DNA from: Bacteroides sp.
GTDB lineage: Bacteria; Bacteroidota; Bacteroidia; Bacteroidales; Bacteroidaceae
Reading direction: 5' to 3'
Assembly (NCBI GenBank): GCA_015060705.1
Contig: SUXY01000016.1
Span: 1 to 48,168 of the forward strand
DNA length: 48,168 nt
Below are positions 1-8,760 of this stretch, piece by piece (the stretch's first letter is position 1; every line of letters begins with the position of its first letter). The notes under the pieces are model-generated. The model was not told the DNA's origin. It saw nothing but the letters and a program-made list of their open reading frames with translations, and ran no database searches. A program made the translations under genes and the position numbers.

Positions 1-302
1 CCATTTACAAAGATTTCGTAGACACCCAAACCGGTCGTCATCCATTTAGCAGACACCACCTTCTGTTCATTCTTCACGGTAGACACAAACCAGTTGGCGC
101 CATCGGCCGCCCGATTGTTTTCCATATCACCGGTCTTGCCTGTCACCACCGGTGCATCAACTACCGAAATCCACTTGGATGCTTCCCAAGCGGATGCATC
201 GAGGGCATCGACACGCATCACGTCCGTTGCGGTCTTTGCGCCACAAGCGGAAAATATAATTGCCATAGCAGCTATAGCAACACGTAAATACTGTTTTTTC
301 AT
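1..302 (-). CDS. Alpha-L-rhamnosidase-like lipoprotein (GH78 type), N-terminal part only
   Basis: This gene is cut by the window edge, and only about 100 N-terminal residues are visible. It starts at an ATG at 302 (reverse strand) with a lipoprotein signal: a basic start, a hydrophobic stretch and the lipobox IFSAC. The mature part includes WMTTGLGVYEIFVNGK, which resembles the N-terminal beta-sandwich of GH78 rhamnosidases, where a similar stretch precedes the catalytic barrel. The catalytic domain lies outside the window, so the family call rests on this motif and on the neighbours. It lies 12 bases downstream of the GH106-like gene and is probably the next gene of the rhamnose operon. A role as an exported enzyme removing terminal L-rhamnose is inferred. 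Confidence 0.6.
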   Translation of the reverse strand, partial: MKKQYLRVAIAAMAIIFSACGAKTATDVMRVDALDASAWEASKWISVVDAPVVTGKTGDMENNRAADGANWFVSTVKNEQKVVSAKWMTTGLGVYEIFVN

Positions 303-314
303 ATATCTAGATTT

Positions 315-2252
315 TTAATTAATTTTCTTCGCAGTAAAGCCCAAGTCAATGACCTCTACCTTACCTTGTTTATCCACCTTCAGCAACAGCGATTCATTCG
401 GACGGAACTTCAATTGAAGCGACTGTGGACCCGCCGAAGTATTCACCACCATACTCCTTTCGGAACCTTGGTCTTCGAAAGCCTGACCGTAACGAAGCGG
501 GTACTTCAGCTTCTTGGCAGCGGGATTCGCCACAAAGATATACTGTTCTTCACCATCCTGACGGCACCAGAAATCCGGTAAGTTCTCACCTTCCAACAAC
601 GGCTTCTGCTTCAATACATCGGTTGGAGTGGCAGACACATTCGGAAGCTTCATCAACTCGGCATACAATTGTGCAAATTCATCCGACTTGTTCTTGCCCG
701 GTTGCTTCGGTTCACGAGCCATGACTACCGGCAAACCCTCCTTCGCCAAACGAAGCATTTGACGCAAGGCGGCTATATCCAGCCATTCCACATCAACAGC
801 CAATGCAGAGAAAGACATAGCGCCATAACGCAACACTCCTTCAGCAAAAGTCGCTTCGGAAAGTACCTTGGCATTCACCCACAAAGGCTGATAACCCGCC
901 AAATAATCCGGTGCAAAGACATAGCGAAGTTCGTATTCACCCCACACCCACGGCATCTGCAAGGAATCGGGATATTCCACACCCATCCACGAATCTTCCA
1001 ACGGGAGGTAGAGCGCTACATCCGAGTAGACCTGTCCTTTCCGCATGTATTGGGATACCTTCGTCATGTAATCGTTGAAATCTTTCAATTGGTCCTTGAA
1101 GTACGCATCGGGTCCCACATGCACGGAAGCATAGAAATGGTTATCATTCTTGCCTTTTCCTTTTTCATTGTACGGCATGCCGTGCCAAATGATCTGATTG
1201 GTACCGTTTGCAAAAAGCGCATCGGCAATCAACCGCATATCCGCCACTTGTTCTTCGTCCTGATGAGGGCCTTTACCGCCCCACTTCCGCCAACCATACA
1301 AGCAGGTGAAAGTTTCGGAAGTCACCACATCCTTTCCAGCCAAAGCTGCTGCCGATGCCGGGATACGACCGTAGTTCGGTTCATAGAGAATGGCTTCCGT
1401 TTCCGGCACATCCACCAACATGAAAGCAGTGAGCAAATCGGCCGGTGCACCTCCGCACTGTGAGCGAGAGAAAGCGCCCTGCGTATGTGCATGGTCAGTA
1501 AACGGCTGATAGAAATCGTAAAGCACATAGTCCGACATCAACGTCATGTAATCATAGTATATGTCTTCGTAACCCGGCTGGTAGAGCTTGTCCATCAACG
1601 GTTCGATGTCATAACCGAAGCGTTCCTTGAACTTCTCGCCATAACCGGCTGTCCACAGATGACGAGTTTCCACTTCCCATGAATCAACAAAGATGCCCGA
1701 CTTGGAACCTTTGTAAGCATCCTTCAGCCCTGCATCCATCTGTTTGGCATAAAAAGCAAAAGCTTCCTTATCCAAGTGATTGATGATACGTGCCTTGCGA
1801 GGATGATCCCAAGTCAAAGTACGGTCTTCCGGTGATTCCTTTTGATAGAAGGAGCGTGTACCATATTTATCGGGAAGGTCGAATGCATTGAAAGGCCACA
1901 GCGTGCCATAAGTAAAGTCGCATCCCAATCCCAACGAATCAGCAGTACGCTTGGCGTAGTTCACGGATGCTGCCCATTCTTCGGACAACCACTTCGGATG
2001 CTTCACGGTACTATCACCACGCATCGGATATACCCAAGCTATTTCTACTCCACCGAATCCGTTTTCCTTCAGCCATTCCAACTGATACTTGATGTCTTCG
2101 TTCTGAATTTCAGAAGCAAACCACCACCAACGGGTGTATGGTTTGCCTTCGGCATAAGGATCTACCAATGGCTGTTCCTTCTGTTGGATAGTGCATGAAA
2201 ACGTCATGCCCAACAATATCGCCCAAATAATCAATAGTTCTTGTTTTCTCAT
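315..2252 (-). CDS. Short GH106-like glycoside hydrolase lipoprotein (putative alpha-L-rhamnosidase)
   Basis: This is a 645-residue exported protein. I chose the ATG at 2252, which gives MRKQELLIIWAILL followed by the lipobox MTFSC. A start 32 codons further upstream would destroy the signal peptide and overlap the preceding gene. The mature N-terminus carries RWWWFASEI and then LEWLKENGFGGVEIAWVYP, which resembles the opening of the barrel in GH106 rhamnosidases. GH106 enzymes known to me are usually around 1,000 residues or more, so this is a short relative or a neighbouring family. I could not place the catalytic glutamates with confidence. It follows the GH78 gene by only 7 bases, so the two are probably co-transcribed. 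Rhamnosidase activity is inferred from resemblance and context. Confidence 0.6.
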   Translation of the reverse strand: MRKQELLIIWAILLGMTFSCTIQQKEQPLVDPYAEGKPYTRWWWFASEIQNEDIKYQLEWLKENGFGGVEIAWVYPMRGDSTVKHPKWLSEEWAASVNYAKRTADSLGLGCDFTYGTLWPFNAFDLPDKYGTRSFYQKESPEDRTLTWDHPRKARIINHLDKEAFAFYAKQMDAGLKDAYKGSKSGIFVDSWEVETRHLWTAGYGEKFKERFGYDIEPLMDKLYQPGYEDIYYDYMTLMSDYVLYDFYQPFTDHAHTQGAFSRSQCGGAPADLLTAFMLVDVPETEAILYEPNYGRIPASAAALAGKDVVTSETFTCLYGWRKWGGKGPHQDEEQVADMRLIADALFANGTNQIIWHGMPYNEKGKGKNDNHFYASVHVGPDAYFKDQLKDFNDYMTKVSQYMRKGQVYSDVALYLPLEDSWMGVEYPDSLQMPWVWGEYELRYVFAPDYLAGYQPLWVNAKVLSEATFAEGVLRYGAMSFSALAVDVEWLDIAALRQMLRLAKEGLPVVMAREPKQPGKNKSDEFAQLYAELMKLPNVSATPTDVLKQKPLLEGENLPDFWCRQDGEEQYIFVANPAAKKLKYPLRYGQAFEDQGSERSMVVNTSAGPQSLQLKFRPNESLLLKVDKQGKVEVIDLGFTAKKIN

Positions 2253-2259
2253 TTCTTCT

Positions 2260-4017
2260 TTATTTAACCAACTCCACACCTTCCGGAACCTGAATGTCCG
2301 AAACGACCTTTCCGTCGGCTCCCTTGGTATGTTTGATTTGAATGACACCGTATGGAGTCGGGAATGTACCTTCTACCCATTTCAGATTACCCAAATGCGG
2401 AGTGATTCTGACTTTCTTAAATCCCGGTTCCACCACTTCGACACCCAAGACATGACGGCTCAACCATGCAGTTGGTCCAGATGCCCAGCCGTGGCACAAG
2501 CTGTGACGGAATCCCTTGTAACAGTAATCACCATACGCACTATGTACATCAATCTTTCCTTCCGGCACCAATTCATCGATGCGGGCAGCATTCTTCGCCC
2601 AATCGATGTGGAAGTCTTCCCAGAAAGTAGTAGCTCCCAAATCGAGCATGGCTCCCCAATATTCACTGATGATGTCCATGGCTCCCTGATAGTTGCCTGC
2701 CTTCGCCATAGCTTCCAACATGTAATAGCCATAGAAAGTAGAAAAACCTTGCGCTCCACCCACACTCAGCACTTCCTTGTCAGCCTTTTCGGCTTTCATC
2801 AGTCCTGCCAATGCCATAAGAGCGGCACCTTGCTTGGATTGGTTATGATCAGGGATATACTTCTTCAACTTCTTGGAAGCCTTGGCACAACGGCCAGCCA
2901 ATTCCTTGTCGCCCATCGCCAATGCCATCTCATGACCGGCATCCATCGCCATGACCATCAACGCTTGCAAACCGGCATCTACACCTTTCACATTCGGTGA
3001 AGAAGGCCAGTCGAGGAAGCGGGTTCCATCCAACATTTCCTTGCCCTGATCGTCTATCTTGGTTATCAAGTGATTGAACAAAGTAGTCATGTATTCCTTC
3101 TGCTCCTTCAAGTAATCCAAGTTTCCTTGATAGAGATACCAATCCTTGTGAATGAGCAACCACCAGATGGAATACGAACTGATGCCATTCATCCAGTTCG
3201 GTACAGGTGTAGTGTCACGAATCAGATCAAGGCTCTTGGGGATAACTTCGTTGTAACCGAAAACGGTATTGACAGTCATGAGTTCCGGGTGCAAGTCACC
3301 GATCCAGACCAAGCGATCACGCTTCACACCGTCCCAAATGTATTCCTGCATGTTGAGATGAACAGTATAAGCACCCGTCATCCAAATGTCGTTCAAACGA
3401 TCGTTGTCGGACTTGAAAGAACCAAGGTAAGGAATGTCCCGATAACCGAAGGTCGCTCTCACTTCCTTGAGCAACAAGTCAATTTCCGGTTCTTCCACAT
3501 CAATGCGCACGAAACGGAAACCTGAGTTACCAATTTCGGCTACACCTAACCAAGGCAAAGTGAAATGAAAGTCACGGATAGCATGGTCGTTGGTCGCACC
3601 GTTTTCCGGAGTGATGTCGCACATGGCTTCCGATACGGATTCACCGAAACGTATCCGAACCTTTGCTTCTTTTCGTGAAGACTGACCGGTCACAATCTGG
3701 ATACCTCCTTGCAACTCCCGTCCGAAGTCCAAGAGGAAAGAAACCTTTCCATCCGGACGTTTCCGGATGACACATTCCTTACCTCCTACCAGTTCCGCCT
3801 GTCCATTGCCGGGCAACAACAACTTGTCTATACCCTCTATCGAAGAGCTTCCGGTAGTCTCCTGCCAAACGATGCGAGTGGGAGGAAGATAAGCAATGGT
3901 GCGACTGCTGTATTGTACATCAGCACTTCCCTGCCAAACAGGAGGCAATAATGTTTGAGCCTGCGTCATCGCACAGGCCCAAAGCAATCCTATCGTATAC
4001 AGAATACGTTTCATCAT
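2260..4017 (-). CDS. Secreted GH78-family alpha-L-rhamnosidase
   Basis: This 585-residue protein has a cleavable signal peptide (MMKRILYTIG to AMTQAQ). It would hydrolyse terminal alpha-L-rhamnosyl bonds in the periplasm or outside the cell. The central region reads EYIWDGVKRDRLVWIGDLHPE, which matches the active-site segment of GH78 enzymes (D-x-x-x-R-[DE]), and a beta-sandwich-like C-terminus follows (TPHLGNLKWVEGTFPTPYG). The position after the conserved Arg, where characterised members have the Glu acid, is Asp here, so activity is not certain. The start ATG overlaps the rhaD stop as ATGA. A second ATG follows immediately and gives a protein one residue shorter. This points to translational coupling with rhamnose catabolism. 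Confidence 0.82.
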   Translation of the reverse strand: MMKRILYTIGLLWACAMTQAQTLLPPVWQGSADVQYSSRTIAYLPPTRIVWQETTGSSSIEGIDKLLLPGNGQAELVGGKECVIRKRPDGKVSFLLDFGRELQGGIQIVTGQSSRKEAKVRIRFGESVSEAMCDITPENGATNDHAIRDFHFTLPWLGVAEIGNSGFRFVRIDVEEPEIDLLLKEVRATFGYRDIPYLGSFKSDNDRLNDIWMTGAYTVHLNMQEYIWDGVKRDRLVWIGDLHPELMTVNTVFGYNEVIPKSLDLIRDTTPVPNWMNGISSYSIWWLLIHKDWYLYQGNLDYLKEQKEYMTTLFNHLITKIDDQGKEMLDGTRFLDWPSSPNVKGVDAGLQALMVMAMDAGHEMALAMGDKELAGRCAKASKKLKKYIPDHNQSKQGAALMALAGLMKAEKADKEVLSVGGAQGFSTFYGYYMLEAMAKAGNYQGAMDIISEYWGAMLDLGATTFWEDFHIDWAKNAARIDELVPEGKIDVHSAYGDYCYKGFRHSLCHGWASGPTAWLSRHVLGVEVVEPGFKKVRITPHLGNLKWVEGTFPTPYGVIQIKHTKGADGKVVSDIQVPEGVELVK

Positions 4018-4823
4018 TTCGGTAAATTAAATACAACAGACATTTCCTTCATCTGCTCATCGCTCATGCCTTCCGGCTCGAAACCCATGTTCTTGGCTGC
4101 GATGTAAATCAAAGCGGACTTGTTCAGTACGTCAATTTGGTCGAATGCTTGCATTACATCCACATCCACTGCAAAGACACCATGTTTTTCCCACATCACT
4201 ACGTCATAGTCTTCCAATTCACGGATAGTAGCATCTGCCAATTCTACCGAACCCGGCAATGTATAAGGAACAATGCCCAAGCCTCTCGGACAGAACGCCT
4301 TGGTTTCCGGAATCATGCTCCAAAGCAACTTGGTTGCTACGTCCTTTTCCAAGTATTTCGGATTGTGCGACATGGCCACCAATTCTATCGGGTGTGTATG
4401 AACCGAAGCTCTGTAAGGAGAACCCTTACTCAATAGGTCATTATGTACACTGAGGTGAGAAGGAAGTTCCGAAGTAGGTTTCACCGGATTGTCGGCAATG
4501 ATTACATACGAAGCACAGTCATCCAAGATGCGGATGATAGAACCGTTTTCCATCGGCCAACGGGCCAAGTCACGCATACGCATGTTGGTTCCCTTGCAAT
4601 AAAAATAACATCCCTTCAAGTAAGGCAAAGTAGCTCCAATTTGATAAACTTCACTGATGGCAGGCAATGCACGGATTTCATCGTCTACATATTCTGTAAT
4701 ATTGACAGTTATGTTACCACCGTTGCGTTCTGCCCAACCTTTTTCCCACAAATAACCGGCTACTTCGGCCACCTTATTCACTTCGCGTGCCAATGCCGGG
4801 CGATTATTCAATATTGAGTTCAT
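4014..4823 (-). CDS. rhaD: Rhamnulose-1-phosphate aldolase
   Basis: This 269-residue class II aldolase cleaves L-rhamnulose 1-phosphate into dihydroxyacetone phosphate and L-lactaldehyde, the last common step of rhamnose breakdown. Visible family features are GWAERNGGNITVNI near the N-terminus, the metal-binding SVHTHPIELVAM, and a later WEKHGVFAVDVDV whose His should be the third zinc ligand. Its length is close to that of the E. coli enzyme (about 274 residues). It lies 27 bases downstream of rhaT and overlaps the following GH78 gene by four bases. The identification is strong because rhaA, rhaB and rhaT are adjacent. Confidence 0.95.
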   Translation of the reverse strand: MNSILNNRPALAREVNKVAEVAGYLWEKGWAERNGGNITVNITEYVDDEIRALPAISEVYQIGATLPYLKGCYFYCKGTNMRMRDLARWPMENGSIIRILDDCASYVIIADNPVKPTSELPSHLSVHNDLLSKGSPYRASVHTHPIELVAMSHNPKYLEKDVATKLLWSMIPETKAFCPRGLGIVPYTLPGSVELADATIRELEDYDVVMWEKHGVFAVDVDVMQAFDQIDVLNKSALIYIAAKNMGFEPEGMSDEQMKEMSVVFNLPK

Positions 4824-4850
4824 TTTGTTTTCTAATTTATGATTTCTAAT

Positions 4851-5861
4851 TTATTTCAACAATTCAGGCAAGAAGGAAGAAACGATCAATACCAACAAGC
4901 CTATCACCAACACGGTAATGGTCTTGGAAGAACATCCCTTCCATTCCTTCAATATGATTCCCCATACATTCGAGAATGTCACATTCAGCGACATCAGGAT
5001 GCACCAGGAGAATGTCAACAATGCCGGAGAAGAGGTAAGGAATCCTTTACCCAAGCTCAAGCCGAAGAACTGGCTGTACCAAAGAATACCTGCCAATGCA
5101 CAGTATATCAGGTTATTGCCATACAAGGCAGTCTTGCTGTAATCTCCCCAAGTCTTGTTCTTCCCATTCTGATAGAAACAATACACGGCATTGGTCAAGA
5201 AACCGCCTACCGTTACCATCAAGGTAGCCGGTAAGGTCTTGTACAACTCATCGCTTTCCGGGAAACAAAGGCTTTCGCCGAATCCCAAGCCGATGCTAAA
5301 ACAGGCACTCATGAAACCTGCCAACAAAGCGACCAAAATACCTTTAGTAAAGTTAAAGTCTTTCACCGCTTTCTTCTTTTCCTCTTCACTCAGTGCAGCT
5401 GATTTCAAGCTACCGGCATAACCGATAATACCGATACCCAACAAGGTTACTACCACACCTACAATGACCGGTGTAGTCAAATCGTCGGTCTTACCGGTAA
5501 ATACAGGAGTCAGGATGGTACCCAATCCGGCACAAGTACCCAACGCCACGGACTGTCCCAAAGCCACACCCAAGTAGCGCATGGAAAGTCCGAAGGTCAA
5601 GCCACCTACACCCCAAAGCACGCCGAAGAACATGGTCCAAAGCGTATCAGTAGGATTAGCCGCATAGATTTCCATCAAGGAGTGCCCGGCAGGAACAGCC
5701 AACAGGGCACCCAAGAACGGAAACACCAACCATGCGAACACTCCCTGCACAATCCAATACGATTCCCAACTCCATTCCTTGATACGGTTGATGGGAACGT
5801 AGGAACTGGATTGGCAGAAAGCGCCAATGGCTATTATTAAAAGTCCAATGATTATTTCCAT
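4851..5861 (-). CDS. rhaT: L-rhamnose/proton symporter
   Basis: This 336-residue inner membrane protein has about ten hydrophobic segments and belongs to the RhaT family of the drug/metabolite transporter superfamily. It imports L-rhamnose with protons. Family-like features are the early INRIKEWSWESYWIVQG, which parallels the KKVKKWSWET region of E. coli RhaT, and GVLWGVGGLTFGLSMRYLG. I chose the ATG at 5861 because it starts directly with hydrophobic helix 1. The alternative at 5882 adds seven residues that lie inside the palindromic repeat upstream. The gene follows rhaA after a 139-base gap that contains this repeat, so transcription may continue from rhaA or be tuned there. Confidence 0.92.
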   Translation of the reverse strand: MEIIIGLLIIAIGAFCQSSSYVPINRIKEWSWESYWIVQGVFAWLVFPFLGALLAVPAGHSLMEIYAANPTDTLWTMFFGVLWGVGGLTFGLSMRYLGVALGQSVALGTCAGLGTILTPVFTGKTDDLTTPVIVGVVVTLLGIGIIGYAGSLKSAALSEEEKKKAVKDFNFTKGILVALLAGFMSACFSIGLGFGESLCFPESDELYKTLPATLMVTVGGFLTNAVYCFYQNGKNKTWGDYSKTALYGNNLIYCALAGILWYSQFFGLSLGKGFLTSSPALLTFSWCILMSLNVTFSNVWGIILKEWKGCSSKTITVLVIGLLVLIVSSFLPELLK

Positions 5862-5876
5862 AAAATTTATCCAAAT

Positions 5877-5989
5877 TGTCATTCAGACGACCGAAGGGAG
5901 GAAGACGAGTTGTTGAGGACTCTGTCCGAAAAATCTCGGAAACATAAACGTTGATGCACACGAGATTCTTCGCTTCGCTCTGAATGACA
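5877..5989. repeat. Palindromic intergenic repeat between rhaA and rhaT
   Basis: The element is bounded by a perfect 11-base inverted repeat, TGTCATTCAGA at 5877-5887 and TCTGAATGACA at 5979-5989. The imperfect pairing extends inward with many GAAG/CTTC-rich matches (GATTCTTCGCTTCGCTC on the right arm). A smaller dyad, TCCGA-6-TCGGA, sits inside. The structure resembles mobile REP/MITE-like extragenic elements found in many copies in bacterial genomes. Copy number cannot be judged from this window. Confidence 0.7.
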
Positions 5990-6000
5990 TTAATGTATCA

Positions 6001-7251
6001 TTATCTCTTAGAAGTAACTTCCGCTTCGTATTTTTCTACTTCTGCAATGAACGATTCGCCTACCGGCACATTGTTCTTCAAGCAGAACATATCCCATACG
6101 GCATTCCATGGCAAGGACTTACATTCTTCCAGGAGAGCCAAGCGTTGGAAGCCTTGTCCGTTCGCTTCGTACTGACGCAACTGAGCCAACGGTTCAAGCA
6201 TGGCCTGCAACATGCACTTCTGAGTGGCACGGCTACCGATGACGTATGCACCAATGCGGTTGATGGAAGCATCGAAGTAATCCAAGCCGATGTGTACCTT
6301 ATCCATAGCATCGCAACGTACGATTTCCTTGCACAAGTCGAGAGTATCGTCGTTCATGATAGTCACGTGGTCGGAATCCCAACGTACCGGGCGGCTCACG
6401 TGCAACATCAATTCAGGTACATAGAGCAACATAGAAGAAACCTTGTCTGCCACACTTTCTGTCGGATGGAAGTGACCGGTATCAAGCGTAATGATTTTCT
6501 GGTTCTGAGCTGCATAACCGATATAGAAATCGTTCGAACCTACCGTATAGCTTTCCAAACCGATACCGAACACCTTCGATTCGATACAATCCTTCATGTT
6601 CTTGTATTCAGTGGCGAAGATTTGGTCGAGCGAATCCTTCAACAAAGCACGGTACTTCATGCGGTTCACAGTAATATCTTTGCTACCATCGTGTACCCAC
6701 AAGTTCATGATACACGGATCGCCTTGACGCTTACCCATTTCTTCGGCAATGGCACGACAATGCTTGGTATGTTCAATCCAGAAATTGCGAATACCTTCAT
6801 CCGGATTGGACAAGGTCAAGTCACCCGACTTCGGATGAGAGAACGAAGTGGAATTGAAGTCGAGCTTCATATTGTTTTCAGCCGCCCACTGCATCCAGCT
6901 TTCGAAGTGTTCCGGTTCTACTTGATCACGATCTACAAACTTTCCACCGAAGTCACCATAAATTTCATGTAGGTTCAAACGATGATTACCCGGAATCAAC
7001 GATACAGCCTTCAGGATGTCGGCACGGAGTTCGTCGATATTACGAGCCTTACCCGGATAATTACCAGTTGTCTGAATACCTCCAGTCAATTCGCCGGTCG
7101 ACTCGAAGCCTGTCACATCATCCGCCTGCCAGCAATGCAAGGAAAGCTGAATACCCTGCAACTGTTCCAGTACTTTTTCTACATCTATACCGATGGCTGC
7201 ATAACGTTCCACAGCCAATTCATATGCTTTTTTAATGTTCTGTTCATTCAT
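6001..7251 (-). CDS. rhaA: L-rhamnose isomerase
   Basis: This 416-residue cytosolic enzyme interconverts L-rhamnose and L-rhamnulose and needs divalent metal. The length matches the E. coli protein (419). Family motifs include VTGFESTGELTGGIQTTGNYPG near the N-terminus, the metal and substrate region YTVGSNDFYIGYAAQNQK, and ITLDTGHFHPTESVADKVS, whose Asp and His are expected metal ligands. It is 6 bases downstream of rhaB in the same direction, so the two are co-transcribed. The next gene, rhaT, is separated by the palindromic repeat. Confidence 0.96.
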   Translation of the reverse strand: MNEQNIKKAYELAVERYAAIGIDVEKVLEQLQGIQLSLHCWQADDVTGFESTGELTGGIQTTGNYPGKARNIDELRADILKAVSLIPGNHRLNLHEIYGDFGGKFVDRDQVEPEHFESWMQWAAENNMKLDFNSTSFSHPKSGDLTLSNPDEGIRNFWIEHTKHCRAIAEEMGKRQGDPCIMNLWVHDGSKDITVNRMKYRALLKDSLDQIFATEYKNMKDCIESKVFGIGLESYTVGSNDFYIGYAAQNQKIITLDTGHFHPTESVADKVSSMLLYVPELMLHVSRPVRWDSDHVTIMNDDTLDLCKEIVRCDAMDKVHIGLDYFDASINRIGAYVIGSRATQKCMLQAMLEPLAQLRQYEANGQGFQRLALLEECKSLPWNAVWDMFCLKNNVPVGESFIAEVEKYEAEVTSKR

Positions 7252-7257
7252 AGTCCA

Positions 7258-8727
7258 TTATTTTAAAGTTATAAATTTCTGATAAGCTTTTTCCCATTCT
7301 TCTACCAATTGCGGTACAAATTCTTCCGTCTCGATGGAAGCATGAATGATGCTACGCATTTCTTGCAAAGAAGAAACGGCACCGGCAGCCATTGCCTGAA
7401 TCATCACATTACCGATAGCGGTCGCTTCCGATGGACCAGCAATCACTTTGCGACCGATGGCATTGGCAGTCAGTTGGTTCAACAAGCGGTTCTTCGAACC
7501 ACCACCGATGATATGCAAGCGCTCGATCGGATGAGTTGCGATGCCATCCAAGTCTTCCAACACTTGACGATAACGCAAAGCCAAGCTTTCGAAAATCAAG
7601 CGGATAACCTGTGCATCATTGGCAGGCTTTTCCTGTCCAGTTCTTTCACAGAATGCATCAATGGCCTCAAGCATGGAAGGAGGATTGGCAAACGAAGGGT
7701 CGTCCGGCTGAACAAATGCCTTGAACGATTCGGCTTTCATCGCCATATCCACGATTTCAGGATAACTGTAGTCCTTGCCCGACAAAGCCCATTCTTTCCG
7801 ACATTGTTCTAGAAGCCACATACCACAGATGTTCTTCAAGAAGCGGGTAGTGCCTTCCACACCGCCTTCATTGGTGTAATTCAACTCGTAAGTTTTAGGA
7901 GTAATAATCGGCTCTTTCGATTCAATACCCATGAGTGACCAAGTACCCGAACTAAGATAGGCAAAATTTTCGTCCAATGCCGGAACTGCCGCTACAGCTG
8001 AAGCTGTGTCATGACCGGCCACCGAAACCACATTCACCTTACCCAAACGACTATACTGCGCCAAAGCATCAGTCAGTGTTCCCACAACGGTTCCCGGCAT
8101 CACTGGCTTACTGAAGACTGACGCATCTACACCTGCGGCTTCCAACAGTTCCTTTTCAAAATCCTTTGTACGAGGATTCAAGATTTGTGAAGTCGAAGAG
8201 ATGGTATATTCGCAAACCTTTTCGCCTGTCAGCATATAAGCCAACGCATCCGGCATGAACAAAAGGTATTTAGCCTGCTTCATCGGTACATAACCTGTTT
8301 CCATACCGGCAAAGATCTGATACAACGTATTGAAGTTCATGATTTGAATTCCCGTCTTTTCATAGACCACCTCCTTGGAAATTTTCTCGAAATACTTTTC
8401 CGGCATACCTACAGTATATGGGTCACGATAAGCGCGAGGCATACTCAATATTGATCCGTCTTCTGCAATTGGTACCACATCGACACCCCATGTATCAATA
8501 CCGATAGATTCAGGTACAACACCTTCTTTGTTACAAGCTACCAAACCTTCCCGTAATGCCTGGTACAAGCCCATCAAATTCCAATAATACTTTCCGTGAA
8601 GTTCGGTCACGGCATTCGGGAAACGGGTCAATTCCTTGATTTCCACTTTACCGTCAGCAACTGTCCCCAGAATGGAACGGCCACTAGTCGCCCCCAAATC
8701 GAAGGCTAAAAAGATGTGTTTTTCCAT
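7258..8727 (-). CDS. rhaB: Rhamnulokinase
   Basis: This 489-residue FGGY-family sugar kinase phosphorylates L-rhamnulose to L-rhamnulose 1-phosphate with ATP. Visible motifs are the N-terminal phosphate-binding AFDLGATSGRSILG, GIDTWGVDVVPI with the presumed catalytic Asp, AGHDTASAVAAVP in the middle, and the C-terminal adenosine-binding HIIGGGSKNRLLNQLTAN. The length equals that of E. coli RhaB. It lies between the GH29 gene (33-base gap) and rhaA (6-base gap). Confidence 0.95.
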   Translation of the reverse strand: MEKHIFLAFDLGATSGRSILGTVADGKVEIKELTRFPNAVTELHGKYYWNLMGLYQALREGLVACNKEGVVPESIGIDTWGVDVVPIAEDGSILSMPRAYRDPYTVGMPEKYFEKISKEVVYEKTGIQIMNFNTLYQIFAGMETGYVPMKQAKYLLFMPDALAYMLTGEKVCEYTISSTSQILNPRTKDFEKELLEAAGVDASVFSKPVMPGTVVGTLTDALAQYSRLGKVNVVSVAGHDTASAVAAVPALDENFAYLSSGTWSLMGIESKEPIITPKTYELNYTNEGGVEGTTRFLKNICGMWLLEQCRKEWALSGKDYSYPEIVDMAMKAESFKAFVQPDDPSFANPPSMLEAIDAFCERTGQEKPANDAQVIRLIFESLALRYRQVLEDLDGIATHPIERLHIIGGGSKNRLLNQLTANAIGRKVIAGPSEATAIGNVMIQAMAAGAVSSLQEMRSIIHASIETEEFVPQLVEEWEKAYQKFITLK

Positions 8728-8760
8728 AATATTCTATTTTTAGATTTATTTACAACGAGT

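Noticed and set aside
669-1463. Long plus-strand open frame opposite the GH106-like gene
   Set aside because: It is the complement of a well supported gene, has no family motif and its composition is unlike a real protein. The same holds for other long frames opposite rhaA, susC, GH35 and ffh.
2253-2348. Upstream start for the GH106-like protein
   Set aside because: It adds 32 residues in front of a good lipoprotein signal and overlaps the preceding gene.
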